Origin: Trileptium ribeirensis
Lineage: Eukaryota; Nematoda; Enoplea; Enoplida; Thoracostomopsidae
Length of the DNA stretch: 64,000 nucleotides
Assembly: GCA_030248225.1 (NCBI GenBank)
Contig: JASANE010028631.1
Location: 42,409-106,408, forward strand
Reading direction: 5' to 3'
The notes below the pieces were generated by a model. The model was given only the letters and a program-made list of their open reading frames with translations. It was not told where the DNA came from and made no database searches. Within the stretch, counting starts at the first letter, position 1; each line of letters starts with the position of its first letter. Positions 47,608 to 57,159 of this stretch are shown here, piece after piece. The position numbers and the translations under genes were made by a program.

Positions 47608-48895
47608 TGCAGAACGCAGTGAAGCATAGGTATTCCTACGCCTTTTCCATGCGCAGCCAATCAGCTCTCGATAGCATATGCCAATATGCTATATATGTGC
47701 ACACAATACCGCTTAAGAAACCATACCACCGTACCTATAGAACGATAGATCGCAGAACAAAATCAACACGAGCAATGAGTTTGCCATGCCCGAAAACACC
47801 CAAGTAAAACTTTTCAGCCGCCCAGGAAGTCAGAACAAATTTTAGGTCGAGGAACCATTGGGGCGCCGTACCCTCGTACTTCAAACCTCATAAATCCAGA
47901 ACCGGGGCCTTAATCGAAAAACAAAAAAGAGGCATCGCCATTTATAGCTTTACTATAAAACAAAACCAACCAGACAAAAAATTCAAAAGTTAAGGAAAAA
48001 TAACCTTGCTTCGGTGAAGGGTACTTGTCATGGCAACGGAGATTAGCATAATAGTATAATTCACTATGAACGATCTAAGTGCGGCTACCGCGCGGTCTGT
48101 GTCTTTTGTTTGTCTTTCAGAACGGATGTTGGCCACGGACAATGAATATCCCAAGTCGGAGAAGCCAAAGGTATCGTCCGAGTCCTTGCCTCCAGATCTA
48201 CGTGCTACGGCGTCTTTTTTAGGCTTACATTATAATATATATATCATATGCGATACGAATTGAACGGGTAAATGAACAGTGAACAGTAAATGATTGCATC
48301 AACTACAGCATCAACAACAACCTGCATTATCATGAACAATAATCTCAAAATTGTCTGCAATAGCATCGTCTCAACCCGTCTGTTCATGTCAACTGATTGA
48401 GATATAATTAGCTACTTCCGCTTCCCCCATCCTAAAGCGCCAGTGCCCCCTCTCGATCCAGTACGTTCAGTTGCTAGCACGTCATTCCTAGCGTCAGCCG
48501 TGTCCCCGTGACCGTCAGAGATTCCACAAGTCTCCACGTCGGGTATGGACCGAATCACAATAATTGACTACCGTTGGGATATCGAAACACCGTGTGCTCA
48601 ACGATTTGGTCGACGAGAACGGATCGTGATTTTATTTGCCGATAAGAACGTTTTACATTCTTCACGACAGTACCAAAATGGAGCAAAAACCCACATTTTG
48701 ACCCCTGACCCCGGAACCAGGCCCCAAATAAAAAACTCTCGGGAATCTACACGGTAAACCGACTAAGAGGGTTCGAACGAGCCCAATATCATGAAAATCG
48801 TTTAAGTCGTTCTCGAGTTATGGCCAATCACACACAGACGGAATTTAAAAGATTTCACCCCTGCAACACACAATCTCCACTACGTTCTGACTACC
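47608..48895. mobile_element. repeat element (family of 39.4-40.7 kb) with a 645-bp insert
   Basis: Starts at CAGAACGCAGTGAAGC and ends CTCCACTACGTTCTG; the body matches the element at 39,402. It is split by an insert at 48,025-48,669. The mirror copy occupies the right arm from about 62,937 to the window end. The left edge lies 25 bp from the splice acceptor of the cyclin B3 exon at 47,582. Confidence 0.75.
48025..48669 (+). mobile_element. 645-bp insert with GTAC target duplication
   Basis: Comparison with the uninterrupted relatives (GAAGGGTACTAAAATGG) shows an insert flanked by GTAC on both sides (48,021-48,024 and 48,670-48,673). Its ends read TTGTCATGGC and, reverse-complemented, TGTCGTGAAG, a short imperfect inverted match. 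The frame 48,066-48,263 (plus, 65 codons) includes a strong acceptor-like TTTGTTTGTCTTTCAG at about 48,119 and AAG|GTATCG at 48,170, so the insert may carry a captured exon. A second plus frame is 48,545-48,757. Neither product is recognised. The same insert is mirrored at 63,163-63,807. Confidence 0.65.
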
Positions 48896-49639
48896 CACAA
48901 CCCATATTGAAAACAATCGTTTAATACAAAAAACAAAAAGATGGAAATTGTCAAAATTTATTAATAGCTTTCAAAGAAAATTTTAGTTTCAAAGCCTAAA
49001 GGTTCCGTTGTAGGAATAAAACGCTATCCGTGTTGATTGCATGTTCCGCCACTATTATTGCTTTCATCGAATTCAACAATCTAGAAAATCTGCAAAGTGT
49101 AGCATAACTAAATTGGAAATATGCCAACATTTGACTATTCTGATGTCAAAAATAACTGATCTCCTGTGTCTTGGTAGTAACATACCTATAGTAGGCTGAA
49201 AACAAAAAAATGGAGCCCAAGTGTTTTATCAGGTTAAATAATCCATAGTTTACCTCCACCAAGCGAGAAATGCGCTCTGTCAAATACTTCTACTTCTACT
49301 ACGTTTGGAAGGAGCTATATATAACGCAAAATATTGCAGACCAACTTGGCTGAAATAATAGTGTTGAAGCGTATTGTTTTTAATCAGACGAGATAACTTA
49401 ACGATTCACAAACAGGAAAATTAAACATATTCAAGACAAGCGACTTACCAAGTTTTCATAAATCAACCAATCATACGTCGTCACTACTCCCAACAAACGT
49501 ACCACTCGTAAGCAAGCGACCCATTTATTTATTAATACAAAAGCAAGTTTTAAGCAAAATCCATCAAATTTGAATTCAACAAGTCAATTCTAAGCTAAAA
49601 ACGTTTTCCTCAAACTTAATCCGATATAGTATCGCTTAC

Positions 49640-49754
49640 CAGACTTAAGCTATTGTCTACCAGAGAACTTTTTGCAGATGCTTGTACCAGCTGACTGGCC
49701 GCCGCAAACTCTGGAGCGGACTCACTCGAAGAACTTTGCTGAGAAGATGCAGCG
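49640..49754 (-). CDS. candidate cyclin B3 N-terminal exon (Ser/Ala-rich)
   Basis: Acceptor TATTGATATTTTTAG and donor CTG|GTAAGC bound a 115-bp open segment read from 49,754. It encodes SSQQSSSSESAPEFAAASQL and ends SLVDNSLSL. Its end is phase 0, exactly what the next exon (47,582) needs; its first base completes a codon begun upstream. Ser-rich, poorly conserved sequence before the cyclin fold is usual for cyclin B3, so assignment to this gene is reasonable but rests on splice sites, phase and position only. An identical copy, on the other strand, is in the right arm at 62,078-62,192. Confidence 0.6.
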
Positions 49755-49989
49755 CTAAAAATATCAATACAATACACTCTGTCAGTTTTCAACATTAGCT
49801 TCATATATCATTCTGAATTCTTCAGAAAGCAGACAGTGTTCCCGCCGAATTTTGTCGAAAAAGTTCTTTGATTACCACCTCGGTTCGAATTCCTCGTTTT
49901 CGTTGCCTTTGGGAGTATATATAAGACCGGACAAGGCAAGCCGATTGAATTCGGATTTGTGTATTGATATTTGGGAACGTCCATCTGAA

Positions 49990-51183
49990 AAGAGCAGTCA
50001 CAGATCCGGTAATGCCACTGAACGGCGGAACAACTTTTTGAACGATGCAAGCGACGGTGCAGAGGCTACAACGTTAGGCAAACTGTTCAAAAGTCGTACA
50101 GTACGACACGCGAAGCTATAATGGGCGCTGTTGGTATGTGGCACGTAGCATGTTTGAAGCTTGAAACAGTGACCCTTAGACGATCGTCGGTAACAACGTC
50201 GAACAAATTGCTAAGTGGGACGTCAACCATGCTATGGGCCATTCGGTACATCATTATCAGATCCGCCCTAATCCGGCGAGTATCCAATGTCTGCAATTTT
50301 AAAACCCTCAGTCGTTCGTAGCACGATAGGTTGGCCAGGCTGGGCACAAGCTTTATTGCCCATGTTTGGACGTTGTCTAGAAGTTTGCGATCGCGTGGCC
50401 ACCAAGAACATGTCGCGTTCTCAAGGCGAGGGCGCAGCAGTGATTTGTAGATGGGCAAAAATAGCCACAGTCAGGTATCGCCGCTTTATGGCTCGAATAA
50501 TTTCATCACAACTAACAGCCACTTCGGTACAGTGTTTAGACGGCTTTAGGTTGTTAGAAATCCACACGCCTAAATCTTTCTCGTGGACACTATTAGGAAT
50601 AGCGACATTGCCGAGAAAGTATTGGGTTTCATGATTTTGATGTCCAAAATGAAGATATGAACACTTTTTGGCATTGAACTCCATGCCGGATTCGTGTGCC
50701 CACGCACCAAGCTCCATTAGGTCTTTTTGCAGGCTGTCACAATCAGTATAACTATATGGTGAACGGCATATCCGGCGACAAAGCTTTGTGTCATCTGCAA
50801 ACTTAAAAACTTTGGAGGGACCGAGTCATCCAGATCGTTTATATAGAACAAGAATAGCACAGGTGCCAAGGACCGACCCCTGAGGCATACCACTTCCAAC
50901 CGCAGCCCACGCACTATGGCAACCATTCAGCACTACGGATCGAGATCGACCATCTAAGAAGGCCCGAAGCCAACCGAGCAAAGGATCACAAATTTCATAG
51001 TTAAAAAGTTTTTGTATCAGAGAATCATGTGGTACCCGCTCGAAGGCTTTTCGTAAATCAAGGTACACGAGATCCACACTATCTCCTGCATGCACAGATT
51101 TAGCCTCAAAATCATTCACCGTTTTAATTTTTTGGAGGATTTTAAATTTGTATAAGCAAACTGGCTTATCCAAACTACAAAAA
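49990..51183 (-). pseudogene. LINE reverse transcriptase fragment, left-arm copy
   Basis: 5'-truncated non-LTR retrotransposon. From 51,173: DLVYLDLRKAFERVPHDSLI, then GSGMPQGSVLG, YINDLDDSV, DLGVWISNNLKPSKHC, and near the end PIYKSLLRPRLE and TRRIRADLIMMYRM. This is the palm, thumb and C-terminal part of a CR1/Jockey-like enzyme. The frame breaks around 50,880 and 50,790 (so the F-A-D-D box is out of frame) and around 50,440. The right-arm copy keeps the F-A-D-D frame instead. Because both arms share the insertion at the same place, it predates the inverted duplication. Confidence 0.9.
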
Positions 51184-51907
51184 TTCTACTTGAGGGGCAT
51201 GAGCTGGGTGATCGATCCCCCAGTTCGGGACTTGGGGGGGGAGGCGTACACAACTAGTCGGCGATGCTCAAAGTTGAACTGGGGGGCATAAAGTACTATA
51301 TCCGGCAGAAATTGTAACTCGGCAACTGATTGCAATTGTGTTTACTAAAAAGGGGAAATATATAGATATGTTTGGCTCCGCAGAAAAATTTGTGGGTTTT
51401 TAACCAAAACTGGAAAAATTCGCATAGTTTTAGCCTGCCAGACAAATTTTTTGTAATTCCTTAGTGGCGATGGAAGATACCACAATTTTATTGGGGTGGG
51501 GCATGAACTGTAGTGACCTAGGGGACGTCGAATTACCTGGGCCCCTACCCCTATTTAGAGAAGCCAGCCAAACATGTCAAAATTTCGCATTTTTCCGAAT
51601 TACAAGCTTTTGAAGTCATATATTTTTAACGATAAGTTGATTTTTTAGACATCTATATCTGGCTCCTTCACTCGCTGATAATTTTGCAAGGGGTGGGGGA
51701 GGGCACCGAATTTTTGCAGAGGCGTGAACTGCCCCCCACCTCCTGGTGTTAACTGGAGGGTCGAAATCTAAAAATTTTAAATATTTTTTAACTAAAAAAG
51801 TTAAAATTGTTAATATTATGTAAAAACGTCTCTATTGAGAGGCTAAACGTAACCGTTTAACGATTTTCTGCTGAAATTAATCAAATTTTTAACTTCAGAA
51901 AGGGTTT
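51184..51907. repeat. non-coding repeat next to the LINE
   Basis: A G/C-patchy segment with several short repeated words (GGGGCATGAGCTGGG, GGGGCATGAACTG, GGCGTGAACTGCCCCCCACC). The pattern suggests decayed satellite or miniature-element sequence. The mirror copy is at about 59,942-60,668. No open frame of interest. Confidence 0.5.
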
Positions 51908-52253
51908 TTGGTAAAATGTCAAGTTCTTATGTTAGCTAGTTTTTACAAGGAAGGGGGCAAGAATTTTGCCAAGGGCACCCGCTGGGATATGGAGAAATGG
52001 CAGAACCCCAATTTGGAGAAGCCAGTATATTTCTTAATTTTACTTTTGTTGTTGCAGTTTGTGAAAAAGAGCGAGCGGAATTACTACTGACGGCTCTATT
52101 TGGGAAAATAATGAAAATTTTTCTGTCGTATGTAACTCATAACCCATCTTCTGGAAGATGGATTTCGACAATTTTTTGTTTGAAAGTGCGGGAACTACCG
52201 CAAGATGTGCCCACAAAGATGGTTAAAATTAAAAGCCGCTTTGATTAGGGGCG
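51908..52253 (+). pseudogene. unknown ORF A, left-arm copy, frameshifted
   Basis: Counterpart of the intact 107-codon frame at 59,941-59,618. In the left arm single-base losses near 51,988 and 52,111 and a small change near 52,138 split it into two overlapping frames (51,908-52,090 and 51,997-52,248). See the right-arm copy for what is visible in the product. Confidence 0.6.
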
Positions 52254-52345
52254 TCATGCGTGAGTGCACTTGGGTTGTCAAATCAGTTCAGGGCCGTTAA
52301 AGCGATGAGTGCACTCGAACAATAATTTGCGGTAACATTAGCAAC

Positions 52346-52692
52346 ATGTCGGTGCTGTTCGCGGGCATTATTTTAATATTTAGCATCGCATTTTTCCGAC
52401 GGCGCACACAGGAAAACGATATTGGTAATCGCATTTGCGAATATGCTACAATACACATAGATACGAACACAGCTGTGCGATTCAGCATGTCATTCGGTGA
52501 ACGCGGACAACCGTGTGAAATGGAGAAGTGTGTGCATACGGGAATTTCATTAGTACATCGTATATACATACCAGAATGTTCGCATTCACCAAAATGAGAA
52601 TATGATTGCAGACATGTGAACGCGAACGATGCATTCCGTGATTTTGACAAAACAACTCTGGTGTACGCAGGCATCAAACCCATTCGGATTTG
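52346..52692 (+). pseudogene. unknown ORF B, membrane-anchored Cys-rich, left-arm copy
   Basis: From the ATG at 52,346 a hydrophobic segment (VLFAGIILIFSIAFF, residues 3-17) is followed by RRR and a hydrophilic part with spaced cysteines (CEMEKC, YIPECSH). A TGA at 52,595-52,597 interrupts the frame; after it the same frame continues with YDCRHVNAND to a stop at 52,690. The right-arm copy lacks this TGA but has another lesion. The layout (short, intronless, N-terminal anchor, cysteine-rich outside part) is seen among small envelope proteins of large insect DNA viruses, but I see no motif that proves this. Function unknown. Confidence 0.55.
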
Positions 52693-52901
52693 ACTGTTAT
52701 TCATTTAAAATGAGTCGAAGAAGTCGTTTTAAATCGGCCTTGTAGTGAGCTACCAAACGTAATTTCTAGTTTGCAACTGACTCTTGAAATGGGTTTAATT
52801 TCTTATATATACAACATAAAATTACTACTACAGATTTTAAAGTTTACAAAAACATTTGACATTTTAGGACATTGTTGTCCATGTCCACATATAGGTACGA
52901 A

Positions 52902-53165
52902 TTATCCGATATATTTCGTTACTTTATCCGGTGGTAACCCATATTCCTGTCCACCATTAATCATCTGTTTATAAAATTTTAGTTTCAGAAGTTTTAGAAA
53001 AACAGATTTTTCAACATTAGAAAAACAATTTGCCTTAACTCTGGCCTTACATAAGAAGCAAAAAATTATTAACGCTAAATAAATCAGGTACAACCAAAAT
53101 TTGTGATAATCCACAAACCGAGGTACACCCGGCTTGTAATAAAGCAAACCGAAAATACCGTACAT
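52902..53165 (-). CDS. unknown ORF C, small membrane protein
   Basis: An 87-codon frame starting MYGIFGLLYYKPGVPRF, then a clear membrane segment (FWLYLIYLALIIFCFLC) followed by a basic region rich in Lys. The start is the only ATG near the 5' edge of the frame. The right-arm counterpart (58,677-58,940) has stops and frameshifts, so only this copy is open. Not recognised. It lies between ORFs B and D on the opposite strand, within a 1.7-kb compact group. Confidence 0.4.
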   Translation of the reverse strand: MYGIFGLLYYKPGVPRFVDYHKFWLYLIYLALIIFCFLCKARVKANCFSNVEKSVFLKLLKLKFYKQMINGGQEYGLPPDKVTKYIG

Positions 53166-53392
53166 GTCTTCTTTTTAACTTGAAAAAGTTAAGAATAGAT
53201 GTATTTATGCAACATCCGATAGTAATCAAGGCATGCAAAGATTATGACAGCGCGTAATCGGCATACAAATACACAAACGTTATGTAACGCCTATCCTAAA
53301 CATCGTTAAAAATAAAACAAGACCTTTCTTGTCACGATCTGAATGCAGTTTGCGAACAAATTTGCATAAAGTTTCAAAAACTAGCCGCGCCG

Positions 53393-53602
53393 ATGAAGCA
53401 TCAAGTAAAATTAGCCGGCTTTCCGAAACATGTAACAGAGGGCCATCTATATTTGCAGGAATACGACTTATCTCATGGTGAAAACATACCGTTAAACGCG
53501 ATCAGTTCACTGACCCTTTTACGACTTCGAAATTTTTTGATCGACAACGAAAAATACCATCCTGACATTGTAAACGCAATAACACAACACGAAATAAATT
53601 AG
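53393..53602 (+). CDS. unknown ORF D, left-arm copy
   Basis: A 69-codon frame with protein-like composition (KLAGFPKHVTEGHLYLQEYD, then AISSLTLLRLRNFL). It is preserved residue for residue in the other arm at 58,446-58,237, although the DNA around it has diverged by roughly a tenth. The frame is open upstream to about 53,308 without another ATG, and that part (DLNAVCEQICIKFQKL) also looks coding, so the listed product may be the C-terminal piece of a larger gene or an exon. No domain recognised. Confidence 0.5.
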   Translation: MKHQVKLAGFPKHVTEGHLYLQEYDLSHGENIPLNAISSLTLLRLRNFLIDNEKYHPDIVNAITQHEIN

Positions 53603-53934
53603 CACGACTGATTTCGTTTTAAACTGCTTTGGCCCCTGTAGACCTTTTTGATGGAAATACAAGAAATTTTACGTGGGTCTTCCCCCATTCGGCGAAATTT
53701 GTGGCCCCTAGCTATCAAACCCCACAGGAAAACCGAACCAGTGTAGCATATATAAACTAGCGTGTGGGAGGAGATGCCTCCATTTTTCAAATCCCCTATG
53801 GTTGTCAGATTTCCCCCACTGGGCCGAAACATCCTTGTTCAACTATACTAGTAAATCTATAGATATCTACTATAGAGTTACTATATCTCTATCTCTATAG
53901 ATATCTTCAACTATACTATGCAGCAACTCTAAGA
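53603..53934. other. spacer with short internal repeats
   Basis: Contains a CTATAGATATC-type run at about 53,851-53,912, made of several overlapping palindromic words (TCTATAGA, GATATC). It is mirrored at about 57,925-57,985. Otherwise nothing recognised. Confidence 0.6.
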
Positions 53935-54640
53935 TTGCAGAACGAAGTGAAGCGTAGGTACAGCTACGCCTTTTGCGATTTTGCAGTTCTCGATAGCATA
54001 CGTCGATGTGCTATATGTATGTGGATATATCAACAATACAGCACAAGTTAGAACAAAACTAACATCTGAGAAAACCGAGAAGAAAAACTTTCCAGGAGCC
54101 CAGGACGTCAGAACAAATTTTCCGGATTTTGATTCGAGGGACCATACAAGTGCCATAACTCAAAATACCACGAACCGGAGCCTTGATCGAACAACAAAAA
54201 AGAGACATCGGCATTTATCGTTTTACTATAAAATAAAACCAATCAGAGAACAAATTCGAAAGTTAAGATAAAAATAACCTTGCTTCCATAAAGGGTACTA
54301 AAATGGAGTAAAAAACCGTCTAACCTCTGTCCCCGAACCATTGATACGTCATACCATTGTAGCCGTGGAACTCACAGAAAAAATTCGAAGTTAAGATAAA
54401 ATAATGTTGCTTCCGTGAAGGACACTAAAATTGGGTAAAAAAACGCCCACATTTTGACCCCTGACCCAGACCCCAAATCAAAATGCACTCGGGGATGTAC
54501 ACGGTAAATCGACTATATATGTCGGGTTGAATGAGTCCGAGATGATAAAAATCGGTTAACTCATGACCGATCACACACACAGACAGAATTTTAAAGTTTT
54601 CACTACTGCAACTCACAATCTCTACTACGTTCTGATAAAC
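53935..54640. mobile_element. repeat element copy (family of 39.4 and 47.6 kb), left arm
   Basis: Starts GCAGAACGAAGTGAAGC and ends with CAATCTCTACTACGTTCTG. Internal words ACGTCAGAACAAATTTTCC, CCTTGCTTCCATAAAGGGTAC and CTCGGGGATGTACACGG identify the family. It is shorter than the copy at 39,402, with a single internal unit. The mirror copy is at about 57,160-57,905. Confidence 0.75.
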
Positions 54641-54964
54641 CTTAAATTATTAAATTTTACTAAACATACATTTTCTGTATATATAAAAATGTTTTTAGTT
54701 ACCAATATATATTTCAATGTTGAAACATCGTTTTACAGTCAGAAAATACGTGAACGAGAGTAATCAAATTAACGTGTTTGAGCAAAATTTATTTTCCCAC
54801 TTTGAAGTTTTCACAAAAATGCTCTCGGGGCCCAGAAGCTCCCACACTTTTCGGAAAGTTGTGGACATGCTAGTTAAATGTGTGACAATTTTAGCTCAAT
54901 TTAAAATTTCTTTTAAAATAACTATAATGCACAATAATCCAACCAATAACAAAATATCACTAAC

Positions 54965-55257
54965 CAGCATAAATTGTAGTTGGACACGAGGAGGTCCTCA
55001 GACGAAGCATTAGACTTCTGTGAACCCCACGGTTTACCAATTTTTGTGTCATTATCACGTTTGATATGAAGAACGACGTCGACTTTCGTATGTGCAATAG
55101 ACTCGGGTACTATCTGCTGGCAGTGGGAGAGTTTCGAAGAAACGCTCTGCTTTCTAGTTGCTGTTCCGGCACTACTATCGAGCTGACCGCGGTTATCATC
55201 CACATGCAGAACTGGCTTGCCGCGTTTTGTGGAATCTATTAGTACTTGATTAAATGC
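54965..55257 (-). CDS. candidate upstream exon, possibly cyclin B3 N-terminus
   Basis: Read from 55,257 after a good acceptor (TTTCTTTTTT tract, then ACATTTTATAG), the 293-bp segment is open for 97 codons plus two bases and ends at a donor TG|GTTAGT. It encodes AFNQVLIDSTKRGKPVLHVD, then RKQSVSSKLSHCQQ and NDTKIGKPWGSQKSNASSED. The two-base overhang pairs in phase with the single base that opens the exon at 49,754, which supports joining them. No D-box or KEN box is visible, and I know no homologue. It may instead belong to another gene on this strand. The right-arm equivalent (56,497-56,790) has lost its acceptor and frame. Confidence 0.45.
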
Positions 55258-55557
55258 CTATAAAATGTTAACTTAAAAAAGAAACTATAGAAGTAACGGA
55301 ATAGGTAAATTGTTAGGCGTAAAAACAGTGTATGCAAATGTTATTTTATTTGTTGGTAACACATCAAATTGATAACTTTATCAAATATATAGTTGTCAAA
55401 TTTGTCAAAGGATATATAGATAGATAAACAAACTTGGGCATAACACATAGAACAGTGCGCGCGGACTCATGCTACTGCACCGCCCAAACCCAAAGATGAT
55501 CCAACCCTTAGAATAAACCAGACCAATATGATTATATCCAATTTTGGAGCAAAACCA

Positions 55558-56150
55558 TCAATAATATTTTTTTCCAAATAGCTTCTTGCTTGGTTCGCAA
55601 AACTCCCTACATTTCAAAATAAGATGGGCTACATTACCAGCCGCTGCATACCACTCGCATGATCTATCCCCAACAAGTCCCATAATACATTTATGTTTAT
55701 TTAAAAGACAGACGGGAAGGAGACTACAAGCTATGCCAATCCTCTTCTTATCCAGCATCCATATCGGTTTAGACATGGCTTAATTACATACAGGTAGAAA
55801 TATCTTTATATATATAGTTGCCTGTAAGACTGACTGCATTCCCATCTTTGCTCAACATTTTCCCAAATGCGATCCTTAACTTGAGTGAAAAGAGTCTTGA
55901 AGGTAAACCTACAGCCGGTTCCGGGCCTATGAAGGGGCTCCGGGCCTATGAAGGGGCTCCGGGCTAGATCGTCAGCAATTTCGTTCCCCATGAACCCACT
56001 ATGTCTTAAGAGGATAACAAAATTTTACTTCCCAAGTTGCTGAACTCCTTTTTGCAACACATTACAGACATCATTCGAACTAAGTTACTATCTAGGGCTT
56101 CGATTGCCCCTTGGCTATCACTACAACTGTTAACAGTTTTCTTCTGTACC
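55558..56150 (-). pseudogene. LINE fragment: RNase H and C-terminal domain
   Basis: Read on the minus strand. Near 56,120 NSCSDSQGAIEALDS carries an RNase H Asp, and GNEIADDLARSPFIGPEPL at 55,991 carries the last RNase H Asp. Further down come RIGIACSLLPVCLLNKHKC and AAGNVAHLILKCREFC, the C-terminal Cys/His region of such elements (the second Cys of the usual C-x2-C reads Tyr here). RNase H next to this tail is typical of I-superfamily LINEs, so this is a different element from the LINE in the arms. Frameshifts, including the 19-bp duplication at 55,921, and stops make it a dead remnant. Confidence 0.8.
55921..55958. repeat. 19-bp perfect tandem duplication
   Basis: CCGGGCCTATGAAGGGGCT is present twice in a row. 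As 19 is not a multiple of three it shifts the LINE RNase H frame, showing that the duplication came after, or at, the loss of function. Confidence 0.9.
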
Positions 56151-56200
56151 ACCTTCCTCATAGATGAGAGACGTATTTTCCCCCCTCCCCCTACCCTTAA

Positions 56201-56215
56201 CCCCCCCCCCCCCCC
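56201..56215. repeat. C15 homopolymer
   Basis: Fifteen C in a row in a C-rich context (56,178-56,240), near the inner end of the right arm. Prone to sequencing and assembly error. Confidence 0.9.
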
Positions 56216-56496
56216 AGCCCCTCCCCACAACCACAACAACCCCGCACTTTTGACAAGTACAGTAGCATGAGTCCACACACAGCTGTTCTATGTGTTATGC
56301 CCAAGTTTGTTTATCTATCTATATATTGTTTGGCACAATTTGACAACTATATATTTGATAAAGTTATACGATTTGATGTGTTACCAACAAATAAAAATAA
56401 GCATTTGCATACACTGTTTTTACGCCTAACAATTTACCTATTCCGTTACTTCTATAGTTTATTTTTTAAAAAAAAATTTTAATCGCACTTAATTGA

Positions 56497-56790
56497 GATA
56501 TTAATAGATTCCACAAAACGCGCAAGTCTGTCCTGCATGTGGATGATAACTCCAGTCAGCTCGATGGTGGTGCCGGAAGGCGGCGGACTAGAAAGCAGAG
56601 CATGTTCTTCGAAACTCTCCGGGTGCCAGCAGAAAAAAAAAGATTTTATTGCGCATACGAAAGTTCAGAACGGTAGTTTTAGGTGTCAAACGTGGGGTGA
56701 TAAAGACGCAAAAATTGGTCCAGCATATCGTTAAAAGAAGTCTAAATGATTGGTCTCCCGACCACCTCGTGTCCAACTACGATTTGTGTC
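56497..56790 (+). pseudogene. decayed copy of the exon at 55,257-54,965
   Basis: Aligns with the left-arm candidate exon (shared words ATAGATTCCACAAAACGCG, AGAAAGCAGAGC, CGAAACTCTCC). The acceptor region is replaced and several base losses shift the frame, and a run of A at 56,634 is expanded. The left exon is open and this one is not, so the two copies are under different constraint or the left one is kept by chance. Confidence 0.6.
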
Positions 56791-57159
56791 CATTAGGTGA
56801 TATTTTGTTATTGTGATTTTGGATTATTGTCCAGTATAGTTATTTTAAAAAGAAAATTTTTTCATAAAACTAAAAATATTCACACATTTAGCTCAGCGCA
56901 TGTCCACACAACTTTTCCCGAAAATATGTGCAAAAAGTTTTGTCGGGGACCCAAAAAAATTTTTTGTGAAAATTTCGGAAAATACGAAAATAAATTTTGC
57001 TTCGACACGTTCATTTAATTACCTCTCGTTCACGTATTTTCTGACTGTAAAAATATAATGATGTTTCAACATTGAAAAATATATTGGTAAGGAGTTTGGA
57101 CAAGTTTATATATACAAAAAATGTATGTTTAGTAAAATTTAATAATTTAAGGTTTATCA

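Larger units (their letters stand above)
47832..55479 (+). repeat. left arm of large inverted repeat
   Basis: Reverse-complement match to 56,258-64,000. Corresponding positions sum to 111,832 between 47.9 and 49.9 kb and drift by only tens of bases further in (111,852 at 51.2 kb, 111,839 at 53.4 kb, about 111,737 at the inner end). The arm carries a repeat element, a candidate cyclin exon, a LINE fragment, a group of short frames and a second candidate exon. Identity is about 90% by eye except for a ~2 kb tract without differences. The outer limit is not known because the right arm runs off the window. Confidence 0.95.
55480..56257. other. spacer of the large inverted repeat
   Basis: The two arms stop matching at GTGCAGTAGC (left, reverse strand) and GTACAGTAGC (right), leaving 778 bp of single-copy sequence. 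It holds a LINE RNase H remnant, a 19-bp tandem duplication and a C-homopolymer. Confidence 0.85.

Noticed and set aside
52297..52704. 135-codon minus-strand frame opposite ORF B, the longest frame in the arm.
   Set aside because: In the right arm the same frame is truncated and its composition is less protein-like than the plus-strand frame with its membrane anchor and cysteines; judged a shadow, though not excluded.
56006..56278. Minus frame with a glycine-rich start in the spacer.
   Set aside because: The Gly run is the translation of the C-homopolymer; only the downstream RNase H segment is meaningful.
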